A stretch of DNA of 64,000 nucleotides. Origin: Cyanoderma ruficeps (Eukaryota > Chordata > Aves > Passeriformes > Timaliidae). The position numbers were made by a program, and so were the translations under genes. Where the stretch lies: assembly GCA_008694505.1 (NCBI GenBank), contig VZDJ01006028.1, positions 1,924,866 through 1,988,865 of the forward strand, in the 5' to 3' direction. A model generated the notes under the pieces. That model was given only the letters and a program-made list of their open reading frames with translations. It was not told the origin of the DNA and ran no database searches. Positions 25,419-38,450 of this stretch are shown here, piece by piece (position 1 is the first letter of the stretch; each line of letters starts with the position of its first letter).

Positions 25419-26243
25419 GAAAGAGAAAAACCTAAGAACCACTGTGTGGTTCCTACTAATGACCTTTACAAGACCTTGGCTTGAAGTAATCAAAATTCTG
25501 TTCCATGTTTGCATTTCCTTCATGATCTGTGCTCAGAAAGGATACCACAGACGTACCTGACACAGGAATAGATGTACAGAAGAGGAATTAAAATGGATTT
25601 AAAAATATTGTTTTGAAAAAGTATTGAAGACTGGTAACACAGTATCATATTAAACAACAGAAGGTTGGTTTCATTTCTGCAATCATCTCACATACATGAA
25701 ACGCCCTCCCTTTACTGCTATGTGTCAGTGTCCATCTGGATCCAAGCTACAAGCAAATTCCATCTGGTTGAGATTTAGCAATGACATTGTCAAACAGGAA
25801 ATACTGGACATTGGCAGATATTGACAGAAAAATATCTGCTACTCAGCTAGGATGCTTTAACTTTTGATGTCTGCTTCTATGTTATTCAGCTATTTGCAAT
25901 ATCAAACCTTCAAACAGGAGGCCAATTAACATTTTCAGCCTCTGGGCATGTGCCTCAACTTTTGCAACTGTGAGTTAAAACTGCAGGATATGATCTGGAC
26001 CCTGGGCCTTAAACTTCTACCTACACTGGCCAATGTAGGGTTTGTTTTGTTTTTTTTTAGAGACTGACAGTCACAGGAGTATTGTTAGAAATGACCTTAT
26101 AACTGCAGTTATCTATTCCTTCCATGTTGCATAATATTTGAATCTTTTAGTTCCTGTTCAGGCAAAAAATTCTTGGCGTAAGTTGTCATAACTTGCTGGT
26201 ACTGAAAGAGGATTTACATTTTATTTAGAATATAACCCACATA
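25419..26243. other. Non-coding spacer between two same-strand LTRs
   Basis: No gene is seen. There is no tRNA-complementary primer-binding site next to copy B and no polypurine tract before copy C, so it does not look like retroviral internal sequence. Confidence 0.55.
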
Positions 26244-26805
26244 TGTTCAATGGATTCAGCTGGGATGGAATTAAATCCTCTAAATTGCAGCTTGTATGCT
26301 GCTGTGTTTTAGATTTTCGACCAAAACAATGCTGGTAACACACCAATGTTTTAGCTCTTTTTGAGCAGCATTTTCACAGCATCAAGGCCATCTATCTGTC
26401 ACTCTGCACCCTGCAGTGATCAGACTGGGAGGGTGCAAAAGGTTGAGAGGGAACGGAACCAGGCAGATGACCCAAATTACCAAAAGGGATATTCCATGCC
26501 AAATAATGTCATGCTTAGTAGTAAAATGCAGGAGAGCTTGTTTTGGGGTTTGGCTCTCTCTCACATGGGAACCGGCTGGATGTCAGCCTATTTCTGGGAG
26601 GTGGTGACTGTATTTGCATCATTTGTCTTGTGTTGTCTTCTCTTTCTTTCTTCTACTTTTACTTTTTAAACTATTTTTATCACTACCCATGAGTTTTCTG
26701 GCTCTTGCTCTTACTTTTCTCCTCCCCCGTTACACTGGAGGTCAGGGTGGGGGAGAATAAGCGAGCAGTTGTGGTACAGAGCTGTTTACTGAGCTGAACC
26801 CACAA
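26244..26805 (+). mobile_element. Old LTR, ERV family 1 (copy C)
   Basis: Blocks in family order: GATTCAGCTGGGATGGAATT, GCTGCTGTGTTTTAGATTTT, AATGCTGGTAACAC, TTTTGAGCAGC, CATCAAGGCC, ACCAAAAGGGATATTCCATG, ATGTCATGCTTAGTAG, CATGAGTTTTCTGGCTCTTG, CTCCTCCCCCGTTACACTGG and GGGGGAGAATAAGCGAGCAG. The end is placed near GAACCCACAAA. No clear duplication is found at the flanks, so boundaries are approximate. Confidence 0.75.
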
Positions 26806-28239
26806 AAATGTGAAACAGAATATATTCGGAAAAGTACCAGAAGGTGCAATAGGATCTTTATCAATGTTGAATCCTCTGGATCTGTTTTTTTTTGATCATC
26901 TAGCAGAACATATATTAATTTCAAGAATTTGAGATAGGTGCAGAAGATAAATTATCAGCACTGTTGCAGATGAAGAACTGCAGAAGTTTAGTAATGAAGG
27001 TGAGAAGTTTTGATTTGAAAACATGAAACACTAGTCTTAACTTGTGTACTGGATAAACATATATTTGCATATTTGCGTTGACACACCTGAAAATAAAATA
27101 CTTTTTAATATCTACAACTGAACACATCAGTGTTCAGTTAAGCTAAAATTACTTTCTATTCAAATAGAGAATGAATATATACATTAATTTAGATTAAAAT
27201 ATTTCAACTGATTGAATATTCTTTTCAGCATTTATGAATACTTCATCTGATGAAATTCACTTTTCATGCACAAAATTTTTTAAAAAATCAAAGGAAATGT
27301 TCTATTAAACCCTTTTTCTTTCTTTGAAAATACTCTTGATTAACATTCCAGCCATGAAGTGTAAAATATCCTAATTATAGTATTTCTGTATATGACAGAG
27401 ATTAACCACAACATACTCAATAACAAAAAAAAAACTATGAAAAGGATAGTTTATTCAAATTAGGAAAGCTTGTTTCACTAAGCATGCTCAAATAACTGAC
27501 AAAAATTAATTATGTTATTAGTCAAAGAAGCTGCACTTTATTTGCTAATATTTGCTACAAGGCATTTTATGCAATTGTCATGTTTTATTTCACAACTTTT
27601 TATACCTTGTACTAGCCAAAACCCTCATCATTTGCTGTGAATGTATTAAGACCTGATATCAGTGTACTAAAAGAGAGAAAGCAGTTAGAGTGGAGAACTT
27701 GACCATGCTTAGACAGGCTCTCCACCTGTGTATTCTTGGCCTTGTGCTGCTTTCTAGTAATATATCAATACACATTAAGAGGGTATGTTGAATTTGTTAA
27801 ATCAATTGAATGGTGAATTTTTTTCCATAAAGATCTCTTAGTGTTATAAATTAAAATAAACTTCAGTTGCATCTATTCAAACCTGTAGTTGTCAATGCCT
27901 ATAGAAGTTTTACAGCATCTAATTGTATGTGCATCTTTCCTCTATTGTTCAACATGGAAAACCAAACAATGAGAACAGCATCATAGATGAAGCTGTGAGT
28001 TTAAAACTAGTCAACAAAACTTTTCCAGATAAAGGAGTTCATGTCTTTCATAGATGGATGCAACTGGCCATCTGGCAAATAGAATAAATGTTCTGTGAAG
28101 TTCATTTTTATCAGTGTGTAGGGAAAATATATTTAGAAGCTTTTAACATTGTGCTATAAAGAGAAATTAAGGATAATGAATTACTGTTCCGTACTTCAAA
28201 AATGTAGGAAGCAGTAGTGTACTGTCAGGCAGGAAAGTC
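26806..28239. other. AT-rich non-coding stretch
   Basis: No gene or recognisable repeat. A single A homopolymer at about 27425 is the only low-complexity run. Confidence 0.6.
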
Positions 28240-30303
28240 TTCACCAAGTCAGCCAGGCTTATAAGGACAGCTTTAAACTGGACTTACTAGGAGAAGGAAA
28301 TAGAGTTTTGAGTAAAGAACCAGGGAATGATAGTGCGTTAGGAACCACAGTGGAAACACCTGTGAAATGCCTCAAAGGAATTAGGTTGTGTTCCTCTAAA
28401 ATTGGGACACAATCAATAGCCCAACTGAAATGACTACACCAATGAAGTAGAATAATTAAAAAAATCAGAAGATGGAAGCCACTGTGCATCTATGTGGAGG
28501 CCTAGGGGCCTGCCACCAGGAGAGAGACTCTTTTAGATTAGGGTGAGAAAAACCCTCCTCCCATGGGCCTTTGCAGCCACAGGTTAATATTTCTTATGTT
28601 TTGTTGTTTTGTTGGTTTGTCAAGTTAGGTCACCCTGTTCAGCCCTTATTCACAATATACACACCCCTCCTACAATGTTCTTCCTTCCCTTGAACCCCGT
28701 TGGGTTATTATTATTAATGATCCCATTAGTTCCCCCACTTCCTAGCCATCCCTCTGCACCATTTTTCTCTATCCCTACTGGATCTTGGCCCTCAGAAACA
28801 CCCCTTTTATCTGGTATATAACCCTGGATCCTTGGCCCCGTTTTGGCTCTCATCCCTGGAACACTTTTGAGGCTGTACTCACGATGCGTGCACCGACAAT
28901 AAACAGCGCTCGGATTTCCAAACAGGGCCTGTCTCCTCGCCTTTATCGTCTGCCCTTTATCAGCAGAGCACACCAGGCCCTGAGGTGCAGGTCGCTCTCA
29001 GGAACACCCTGTTGGACAATGCTACACATCTAGAAAGCTAGGATCTAATCACTAGTACTGAAGCCTGGTGGAGTGAATCACACGGCTTGGAGCACTGGAA
29101 GCAATTGTTATAAACAAGGGATTTATAGGAACAGGCAAAGAAGGAGAGCTCAGAGCATGGATTACTTTCTATAATATAAAAAATGGGTTGGTTGCACAGA
29201 GCCATCTTTGAAAAATAATGATGAATAGGTTGAGAGCTTGTAGATGAAAATTAGAGGCCAAACCAACAAAGCCTTGTGGTTTGTGTTTACTACCAGCTGC
29301 CTGATGAAGAGGAAGATGTAGACAAATCCTTCTTACTTCAACTACAGGAAGAACCATGTTCATAGAACCTGCTGGGGCATTCACATCTGCTGGAAAAGCA
29401 GCACAGCAATTTGTAAGCAATCCTGAAGAATCTTTAAGTGCATGAAGGATAGCTTCTTAATCCATGTGATAGTCTGATAAGAGGAGGTGTTACTAGAGCT
29501 ACTGCTGGCCAACACAGATTAACTAATAAGAGATGTCAAGATCTCTGGCAGCCTGGGCCGCAATGACCGTGGCCTGGTGATCATGTTTGTAATGGTCATG
29601 TGAAGAGGAAGAGTCAAGAGACTGAAGACTAGGACTTTTTGCTCTGATGAAGTTTTGGATGGACTCCCTGGGAAATTGCCCTCAGGGACAAAGAAGGTGA
29701 ACAAAACTGACAATTCTTCAAGGAAATCTTAGAGTGCAACATTATCATGTGTAAGATATCACACAAGGAAGGCAGAGGACTGATGCATTTGGCTGATGTA
29801 AACCTAAACCTCTCTCCATCATATTTGAAAAGTCGGAGCAGTCAGGCAAAGATCCCAATGACTGCAGAAAGGGAATATGACATCCATTTTTGAAAACATT
29901 AAAAAGGAGAACAGAACCTTGGGTAATTCTGACCAGACAAGCTTTCAGTATACAGAAGATGCCTCAAAGAAAAAGAAAGGCTTTTGAACAAGGCCTGTAG
30001 TGATAAAACAAGGTGGAATGTCTTTCAGCTGAAAGAGGGTATATTTAGATCGGACATACGAGGGTTTTTTGTTTTTTTTATGATGAGGATGTTGAGACAC
30101 TAGTACAACTTGCCCAGAGAAGTTGTGGATGCCCTAAGCCTAGAAGCTTTCAAGGCCAGACTGGACCAGAGCTGGAGCAACCTGGCCTAGTGGAGGGTGT
30201 CCCTGACCATGACAGGAACTGGATGATCTTTGACCCCTTCCAACCCAAACCATTCTGTGATTCTAGATTCTGTAATTCTATACTCTGTGATTCCATTATT
30301 CTG
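28240..30303 (+). mobile_element. CR1 LINE, internally deleted, split by an LTR
   Basis: Upstream of the LTR at 28493 the sequence holds CR1 5' coding remnants: GGAAACACCTGTGAAATGCC, AAAATTGGGACACAATCAAT and GATGGAAGCCACTGTGCATC. After the LTR it continues with ACTGAAGCCTGGTGGAGTGA, GCCAAACCAACAAAGCC, TTTACTACCAGCTGCC, ATCTGCTGGAAAAGCAGCAC and TGGCAGCCTGGGCCG. These are blocks of the CR1 endonuclease domain; the TEAWW-type motif is read across the LTR junction region. The reverse transcriptase is missing. From about 30000 the 3' end follows (GCTGAAAGAGGGTATATTTA, TTGCCCAGAGAAGTTGTGGA, AACCTGGCCTAGTGGAGG, ACCCAAACCATTCTGTGATT). All frames are broken. The 5' boundary is approximate. Confidence 0.8.
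28493..29026 (+). mobile_element. Solo LTR, ERVK/alpharetrovirus-like, nested in CR1
   Basis: A 534-bp LTR starting TGTGGAGG and ending GCTACA. It is flanked by a perfect six-base target-site duplication, CATCTA, at 28487-28492 and 29027-29032. A TATA-like GTATATAA (around 28815) and an AATAAA polyadenylation signal (28898-28903) about 80 bases later, both on the plus strand, set the orientation. There is no internal retroviral sequence. Six-base duplications are the rule for betaretrovirus/ERVK and alpharetrovirus elements, so that class is inferred; the family name is not known to me. The insertion interrupts the endonuclease region of an older CR1. Confidence 0.88.
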
Positions 30304-33300
30304 CACTTTTGAGGGTACTACACACACAACTGCTTTCACTATGGAAGAAAAGACTAAGGAAGTTTGCAGTGAAAATGGCTAGTTCTTACTGTGTACATGT
30401 ATAAGTTGGCATATTGATTTTAAAGCATTAAAAAGACAGAAAAATGTTTATTTCCATCCTAATGATTTTGAATAGTATTCACTGCTTAATGAAAATTTTT
30501 CATACTATTTTAAGCAATAAATAAATATGGGTTATATTTAGAGTACTAAAAGAAAATAGCTGTCTGTAGTTTATCTAAATAAATATTTTATGTCGTATAA
30601 TCATGATAAAAATTCCATAGCAATTACCAAAGTAGTTTTTTGGCAATCAGATGCTTTCAAGAACAAGTCATATAACTAAATTTTTAACTGCCACCAGAAA
30701 ATGTATTTCAATTAAAATAGAACATTTTAAATTGTTCATAGGTTTATAATTAAATCTAGTATACAGAAAGCACAATCAATGCATAAGTAAAATTCTTTTT
30801 AGAAATCTTTCAATACTAGTGGGAAAACGTGGAAGACTGGAAGACCAGCACCATATTTTGCTTCATTATTGGTGGTTTTCAAATAATCGTCAATATATGC
30901 CTATTACCAGGAACTGTGCTATAGCATTCTCCAAAAAGTTTTATAAAAGTGACATTATTGGTTTTGACCTCAAAGAAACCAATATGTTGGTATTTGGTTA
31001 TTTCAAATAGCTTCTGTAAATTTTGGGTGCCATCAACCTCTCTGCATATACACATACTCTTGTTCCTTCTTTAGATTTCACTCCAAACACAAAGCATTCA
31101 TCTTCTATTCTACCTGTATTTTACATATTCTACATTTGAAACCAAGGGTTCATTATGTCTAGAGTTTTCTTCTTTAAATAATCTGAGAATAACATCTGAC
31201 TCCATATCAAATTTCATACTGAATTATCAAACTTTTTAGAATATAAGTTTATTGCTTCTTCAAAGTTTAATTTCAAATGTATTATGATTGACTTCCTTTT
31301 GTATATTTAGCATCAAATTGATCAGTGACAAGGAGGTCATGGTTATTCTGTCTCATTCATTCAGGACTTTAAGAGCTAGATCATTTCTCTACTGTGACAG
31401 TCTGACAATAACTAGCAGAAGGTAATTTTGTGACATTATAAACAGTATATATTAATTTTAGGATTTTCTAAATTGCCTATGTAAAAGACAATCACAATAG
31501 CACACCTGACATTTGAATGCAATTAGTGTGTAAACTGTTTATGCCTAGTTATGTGCCAATGTCAAATTAGGTATTTCAATAATTGCCTATTGACAATATA
31601 AGCCTACAAAGGAAAAAAGCAGCATGACACATTATGCAAGGGACTGTGCTGGTTTTATCTATTAAAAATTTAAAAAAAGTAAATAGTAACAACAAGAGTA
31701 TTAAGAATAACACTGGGTTACAAAGCATATCAATAAGTTACTCTGCTGTAAGGGTACCTAATAGCCTAGTGGTAGGTCTCCAATATTCATTCATATTCTG
31801 TATCCAAAAAGACTGCAGAAGCAAATTCAATCCTTAGTTAATTCAGCTGAATCAATGCAATGCTTTTAGGGGTAAATACTTGCAGTCTTCAGACAGCAAC
31901 TATGTATGTAGTTGTAGATCAAATCAATCCATGTTTAGGCAGGCCCTAGATACAGAAAATGCGTTTTTTTAACTTAAATTCACTTATAATTCAAATTCAT
32001 ATTGTACTACTGTATTGTTAAGCTACAAGAATATAGAAAGAATAATAAGTGATGATGAAAGAAAAAAAATCCAGGTAAAATGTGGTTGGCTTAAATTTTT
32101 AATGTTCCAATTCTAAAATTCATTTCTTCCTATCTATCTCATACATTGTCACATTCCAATATGTTTTAATAGTAAGCATTAGCCGTGTATTGGAGTGATC
32201 ATCTCAGATTTTAGTGAAATAATAATGCTTCTCTTTCCAGTCCAAGTCATACTCTATCCAGTGGATGTAGAAACACACACTGGGGCTTACAATGAACAAA
32301 TCTGCTAAAGACAAATCCTATTTCCTGCCTCAAGCAGGTAACAATATCTGGGCTTCAACATACTGTTCTAAACTCTTAGGTGTGGCTTATTTGATTATTG
32401 CTTTTGAAACATGCCAAATGAACTTTGTAGAAAGCAGGAAAAAATGGCTCCTACTGTTTATTCAGCTTTATGTCAGAAAAAGTAAAAGAAACACAAGTGA
32501 AGAGGTGAAAAACAGTAACTGAAGGAAGTTTTCAAGTGCAATAATCAGCATGAGAGACAACTGGAAGTTAAGAGCTGGCAAATCAAATACAAACTGCATT
32601 AAGATGACAAGCAAGGTTGAGGTTGAGAAGATGAAAGAAGAAAGAACACAAACTAATGGGGGATAAGGCTGAGTAATACTCAGTTTCTGAAGCTGATTCT
32701 TCTGGTGATGTCAGTAGAAGTTTTGTTACAAATCCTGACAGGAGAGGGATAGAGTTTCTTTCTACTAACTATAACCTTGACAATTTTATGCATGGCTCAT
32801 AACATCTGCTTCAGTGAACAGCAGCTGGCTAATAACTTGCCAGAATACCAACTGAATTAGAAAGCTGTGAATCACTGAATTCTACCAATTACATGCTCAA
32901 AAGATCCTGTGAACCTCAAAGCTCTGTGTACACAAATGAGCATTTGTACCACTGGTTTCCTACAGAAATGAAATGCTACTAGTGCATTCAGCAGCCTATG
33001 CCATTATTCTCTGGTAAAAATGGTAAATGTGTAACTGTGTGCTTTGTGTTTGTGATTAGTTTTTGGTGGGTCAATTTGGGCAAACTATTGGAGTATATAT
33101 TATTCCTGTATTTCACAGACTAGCAATACAGCTTTTAATTTGTTGTAAAGTTGTCTAGTGCCTTAGTGGATGTCTACCAGCAATTCACAAAATTAAATAG
33201 ATTTACAAACAAGTGTGACCTTTTTTTGACTCTTATGACTCAGGCCTTTGAAGTAGGTGCTAGAAAGCCTCTGTGACATATTAAGCAACAACTTTTGCAA

Positions 33301-36300
33301 TTGGTTTTGTTTCCAATACAGAATCTTGAGAAACTTGAATAATTGTACTGTTTCTAAACACCTTTAATAGGAGCTTTTGGTTTTAGCAGAGAACATAGTT
33401 GAATTCTTAGGGCTGTAATTTATGACTAAATGTTTGAATTAAGAATCTATATCAGATAGAGAAACACTATTTTGATGTTTCTAATATAGACGGTTTCTAA
33501 AAAACTAGTTACCTGGTATCAGGAGTGTGATTCATATACAAAATTTATATACTTAGTCCTCTTATATGACATATGACATTCGAGAAAGATGAAGAGTGAT
33601 ACAGAAAAATTACATGCTAATCATACAGCAAAAGTAATCTATCATCAGAATTTTAATGCTTTCAAGCCACAGTAGCTATAGGAGGATTTGCTGGAACAAA
33701 ATTTTGCAATTGGCCTGAAGACACCAGTGGAGTAGCAAACCAATACCGAATTCCAATCTTAGCTTTAGAAAGCTGGAAGATATATTTATTCCTTTCTTCT
33801 CAGGTGACTGTTTTACTTACTTGACAAGAATTATTTCAACAAGACACCAGTCTTGTGCAGAGATGAAGAATCATTCTACAGGCAAGATGTAATTATTAAT
33901 GATCCAAATAAAGCAAATGATATGTAGACTGACTTTGATTGATCAGTCAGTGCACTAAACTCTGGGAAAAGCATGAAAAACTCCTATGCAAAAGAATGCA
34001 TCATGTATGACACGCCTTGACTTAAGAAGGGAATTGAACTCAGATTCTTTTCAATTGTGTTTTAGTCAAGTCACTCTTATGCAGTGTAGTAATACTGGCC
34101 CCTAACCTTTTCCATTTATGCTTTTGAGATAAACTTCAAAAACCTTCTGTGGTAGTTTATGGTTTTAAATCAACTCAACCTCTTGGGAAAATATCCTTTG
34201 AATATGATCATCTCTGTACAGGTTTTTACACTGCTTTAAAGGAGAAAATAAGGAAATTATAACCTGGTCATTCCCAGTCACAAACAGATATTTTTGTACA
34301 ATGTTTTATCTAGCAAGGTTAAGTAGTCAGCTAGAGAATTTCTAGCTTTTAGCATCACGAAGTTATGCCTATACAAAAGCACAACCCATAATAAAAAAGT
34401 CTGGAGTTTATCTGCCCAACTCTACCTGACACTGGAATAGGAAAGCAGAGCAGGTTATAGGGAAGATTCCCCCAAATCATCAGGACTGTATCTGCCTAAC
34501 TACAAATGGCAACTATAACACTCAGGACAGTGAACTCCAGAGGTACTTTTATATCCTTGTAAATTATTTGGGGTAGGAAGCCAGAGGAGGATAGTAACCC
34601 AGGAAATCCCCAACTGGCTTCAGATATGGAGGAAACCAGAGAGAGTGGTCTGGGGTTGCTTTGGATGAATGAGGCTGTTGACATTTTACTGTGACAATCA
34701 AAGTTAAAAAGCAATAAATGGATAAAGAGTGGAAATACACTCACGGATGTCCAACAGCCTGCAGAATACTGTTTTTATTGTAGAACATAATTTTTTGTCC
34801 TGAAATCGCCATTCAGCCACTATATCCATGAATGTTAGATTTTACGTCACTGAGGGGTACTGCCTGGTCTCTCAGCCACCTCACCCTAAATTCACCATGA
34901 CAATCACACATGCATGATCTGCCTCATCATGTTCTGAGAACATCTATCATGATTCTGGCAAAATGAAATTTTATTTTCCAAAGTACTTACACAATGTGAG
35001 AAGGAACACATGAATATTTGTTTGTCAGGTAGGATCAGTAATGCTCTGAGGATGCAAATGAATAATGTACAAGCATGCATACACAAGCAAGCATAAGATT
35101 TTTTTTCACTAATAATTTTATGCACATATTTTAAGCCATGCAAATCAAATATTATTTCTATCTTTTTTATCTTTTAATCTTTTTTTTTCTTTTTTNAGAA
35201 GACTGTTTCACATATAGGAATAACTTTTTGGGAGTATAATTTTCAAATCCAGTAATTTGAAAACAATTATATTTAAAAAATTACAAAATGTCTTAAATTG
35301 GTTAAGACGTTTTATATAGGGCAAATCACTACCACTTGCAGTTTAGCAGAATGTGTTCCTGAAAGGTGAGAATGACCTTTCTTGATTGAACAACTCATGG
35401 TTATTCCTCTGCCAGTGGGATGAGGAATGTTTTATGTGATGCAGCTGTTGAACATCAGAGAACAGTAAATTACTCTAACTACTCTATTTGCCAGAGAGTC
35501 CAAGGGGTTTCTTTTAATATGTTTTCTTTTTTAAAAAAATAAAGAATTATTGTTCAAACTGGCTGCAGTTGGAAATCTCCTGTTAAGAGCCTTAGAAAAT
35601 GGAAGCTTCTGACACAGAATAGCTGGTATTAATACAAACATATTCACTATTACTGTGTCTAAGCCAAGTCAAGGAAGGAGAAAAAGTTATTTAAATTCTG
35701 TCTTTGTTCAGTTCTTGGCAGTTTTTTAATGCTGTTAATTTGAAAGCTGATAAGTCTGGATAGAAAATATCCTAGTACTAGAAGTAATTTTTACATGAAC
35801 AGAGCTTGTAATGACAGGACTTTTAATTGCTGTTAGTGGTTCAGGTTGGAATTATTGAGATAAAAATCCTTCAAATATTAACAAGATTTTAAATAATTTG
35901 ATCTCTGAAACAAAGACCCCAGATCCATCCTTAAAGAAACAGTTGGAAGGAGTATGATATGAAGATATAAAAAAATAAACAAGAATTTGAGCAGAACCAA
36001 AAGGCCCAATAACATCATTTGGTCCTTTCTTTTTGCCATTTCCTTTTTTCCTCTGCATTTAGTTTTATGTGTGTTCTGCTATTCAGATAGCACTTCACGT
36101 GGTACAAATTTGAACGGACCCTTTAAAAATTTCTTTCAGACCAACTATCTGCACAATTTCAGAAGTACAATGCTTGAACAGACTATTTACTACCTTAAGA
36201 AGGCACAGGAATTAGGAGAAATGATTCCTACATTATCTGAAGACCCTGGTTTCAGATTGTCCATGATTCCCTCCAATAGGATCAGGTACCTTTTAAAATA

Positions 36301-37834
36301 AAGCCATGTTTGTGTGTTTTTAAGAATGGTGGTAATGATATTAACCCCAAATAGAGAAGCCTTATCTAGAGGTTACTGAACCCTCTCAGAAATGTGTAGA
36401 CATGGACTAAATTCTCTCCTCAGGCTCAGGAGATTTAAAAGCTGCCTAGAAAATTAAAATTCTATGTAGGTTTTCCTTAAACAGAGCTCATTTTTGGATT
36501 CCTAGCCGTAATTATAAAATAAATTAATTTTGCAATACTTACATGACTAAATGCTTATGTATTTCATCATAGGAAAGTATTTTTCTCATTACTCTTTCCT
36601 ACCTCCTTTACATCATGTTCCTTTAGGTGGAAAGAAATAATTTCCAAAAATCTAAAAATGGTAGTTTCTTCACTTTAAAAAAATTGCTGAAAATGGGAAT
36701 TGCAAAGGAGACTAAATTACCAGCTTCAGTAACTTTCAATGAAATTTTTACTTTGTCCCTTAGGTGCTTTTAAGAATCTTGTCTCTCATAACAATTTAAA
36801 CATTGCATTATAGTAGTAGGCTTTTAGAAGCAGTGAGCAACAAGAGTTTCCACTGGCTTCCGTGGAAAGTCATTACCTTGGAGAATAAGCCCACTTTTTG
36901 ATCAGTGTTGGAATTCCAGCACTCAAATCTGAAAATTTCGAAGTTGAGGACTGAGAAGTCTAAGTAACCTGTGAATACAGAAAAATGCCCACCATGATTA
37001 AATAAAAAATATAAAGATGCTCTTGAAAACATTCTGCAATCTACTGTGTAATGAGCAGACAAGGGTTTGTCACATGCTTCTTATGGGGGAAAATATGCAA
37101 GAACAAATATCGTCGAGCTATTCTGTTCCAGTTTTATGCCTACAAGCTGATTCTGTTGACAGGAAGTGAATACCAGGAGTGGAGTAGAAGTGAGTATGTC
37201 CCATTAAGTAATTTTATCTTTATTTTGTCAGGAACTGAGGCTTATGTGAGCATGTTATCTTGTCTATTTGTGCATATTCAATCTTTTTTTCCCAGGTAAT
37301 TTACCAAGTTCAGCTGCATTTCTTCACAAATTGTCAAGCCTCTATGGTGCATGAAAATACACAGCCTAATGAAGGAGACTGACTCCATCCTTGTTCCTAT
37401 GTAGGTAAAATATGTCTCATGCAAGAAGGAGGAAGAAATCTCATAAATATTCTCACACTGGAACAATTTTAAACCAAAATCATACCTTACTATACACAGT
37501 AGTCAGTTACTGTGTCTGAAAAACAGAATCACCTGTGAATTTCAAATCAAGGGTTTATGATCACATATAATTAACTGGGAAAATCTCTCCATTTAATCCA
37601 TTAAGGAGAAGGCTTTAGTTAATAAAAATGGCTACAGACACCTCAGCCTACCTGAGAAACATTAGATTGTTTAGTGAACAAGATCCTAAAGCTAGCACAC
37701 GGAGACAACAGTAGCACAGTCAAAACACGCTAATACTGACTCTGCTAGAGAAGGTTCTGCACAGACATGCCAAGGTGGGCACAGGTGAATCCCCCCCTGC
37801 CCTCTCTGGCAGCTAGCTGCAGACAATTGAATTA
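30304..37834. other. Long AT-rich non-coding stretch
   Basis: No recognised repeats apart from homopolymers, including one with an N at 35196. Dispersed short open frames lack homology that I can name. One splice-flanked open segment at 36140-36285 is listed separately as a weak exon candidate. Confidence 0.6.
36140..36285 (+). CDS. Weak candidate internal exon, unknown protein
   Basis: I do not recognise a product. The 146-nt segment follows an acceptor-like TTAAAAATTTCTTTCAG and precedes a donor-like CAG|GTACC. Only the frame starting at its first base is considered; it is open throughout and encodes a mixed, partly charged peptide with stretches such as MLEQTIYYLKKAQELGEMIP. The open frame continues upstream to 35987, so the coding signal is not sharply bounded, which argues against a real exon. 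AT-rich DNA yields such open stretches by chance. No partner exon was identified on this strand. It could also be a remnant of an unrecognised repeat. Confidence 0.2.
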
Positions 37835-38450
37835 TTCAGACTTTCAGACACTGCCCCACACAGTCACTAGCTCATTTCCCCTGGACAGAATGGGAGAACT
37901 GAGAGGGTAAAAGTGAGAAAACTTGTGGGTTGAGATAAAACCAATTTAAGAGGTAAAGGAATTAAAGCAAAAAATTTAAACATTTTAAAAGGTATGGCTG
38001 AATATGCAAGTGAAGGAAAACAAGGAATTATTTCACAATTTCCCACGGGCAGGAAGCTGTTCAGCTATCTCTAGGAAAGCAAGACTCTCTCACTCATAGC
38101 AGTGACTTGGAAAGACCAACACCATCACTCCAAATGTCATTTGCTTCCTCTTCCTTCCCCCAGCTTTATATGCTGAGCATGATGCTGTATGGTGTAGGAC
38201 ATCCCTTTGATCAATTGGGGTCAGCTGTTTCAGCCATGTTCTCTCCAGACTCCTTGTTTCCCTCCCACCAGCCTTCTGACTGGTTGGGTTGTGTGAGGAA
38301 CAGAAAAGGCCTTGGCTCTGTGCAAGCACTGCTCAGCAATAATGAAAATATCTTTGGGTTATCAACACTGTTTCCTGCACAAATCCAAATCACAGCCCCA
38401 TACCAGGTACTGTGAAGAAAATGTACTCTATCCCAGACAAAACTATCACA
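37835..38450 (-). mobile_element. LTR, ERV family 1 (copy D)
   Basis: Read on the minus strand it starts TGTGATAGTTTTGTCTGGGA at 38450 and runs through GGGGCTGTGATTTGG, CAGTGTTGATAACCC, TGCTGAGCAGTGCTTGCACA, AAGGCCTTTTCTG, CTGACCCCAATTGATCAAAG, a TATA-like CATATAAAG (complement of 38163-38171), and AACCCACAAGTTTTCTCAC. The left edge, the LTR 3' end, is diverged and approximate. TCCAT flanks the right side, but no matching copy is seen on the left. It is the best-preserved member of the family here over the first 300 bases. Confidence 0.8.

Noticed and set aside
24216..26805. One provirus with copies B and C as its two LTRs
   Set aside because: Copy B has its own complete CAAGG duplication, and there is no primer-binding site or polypurine tract in the 830-base spacer.
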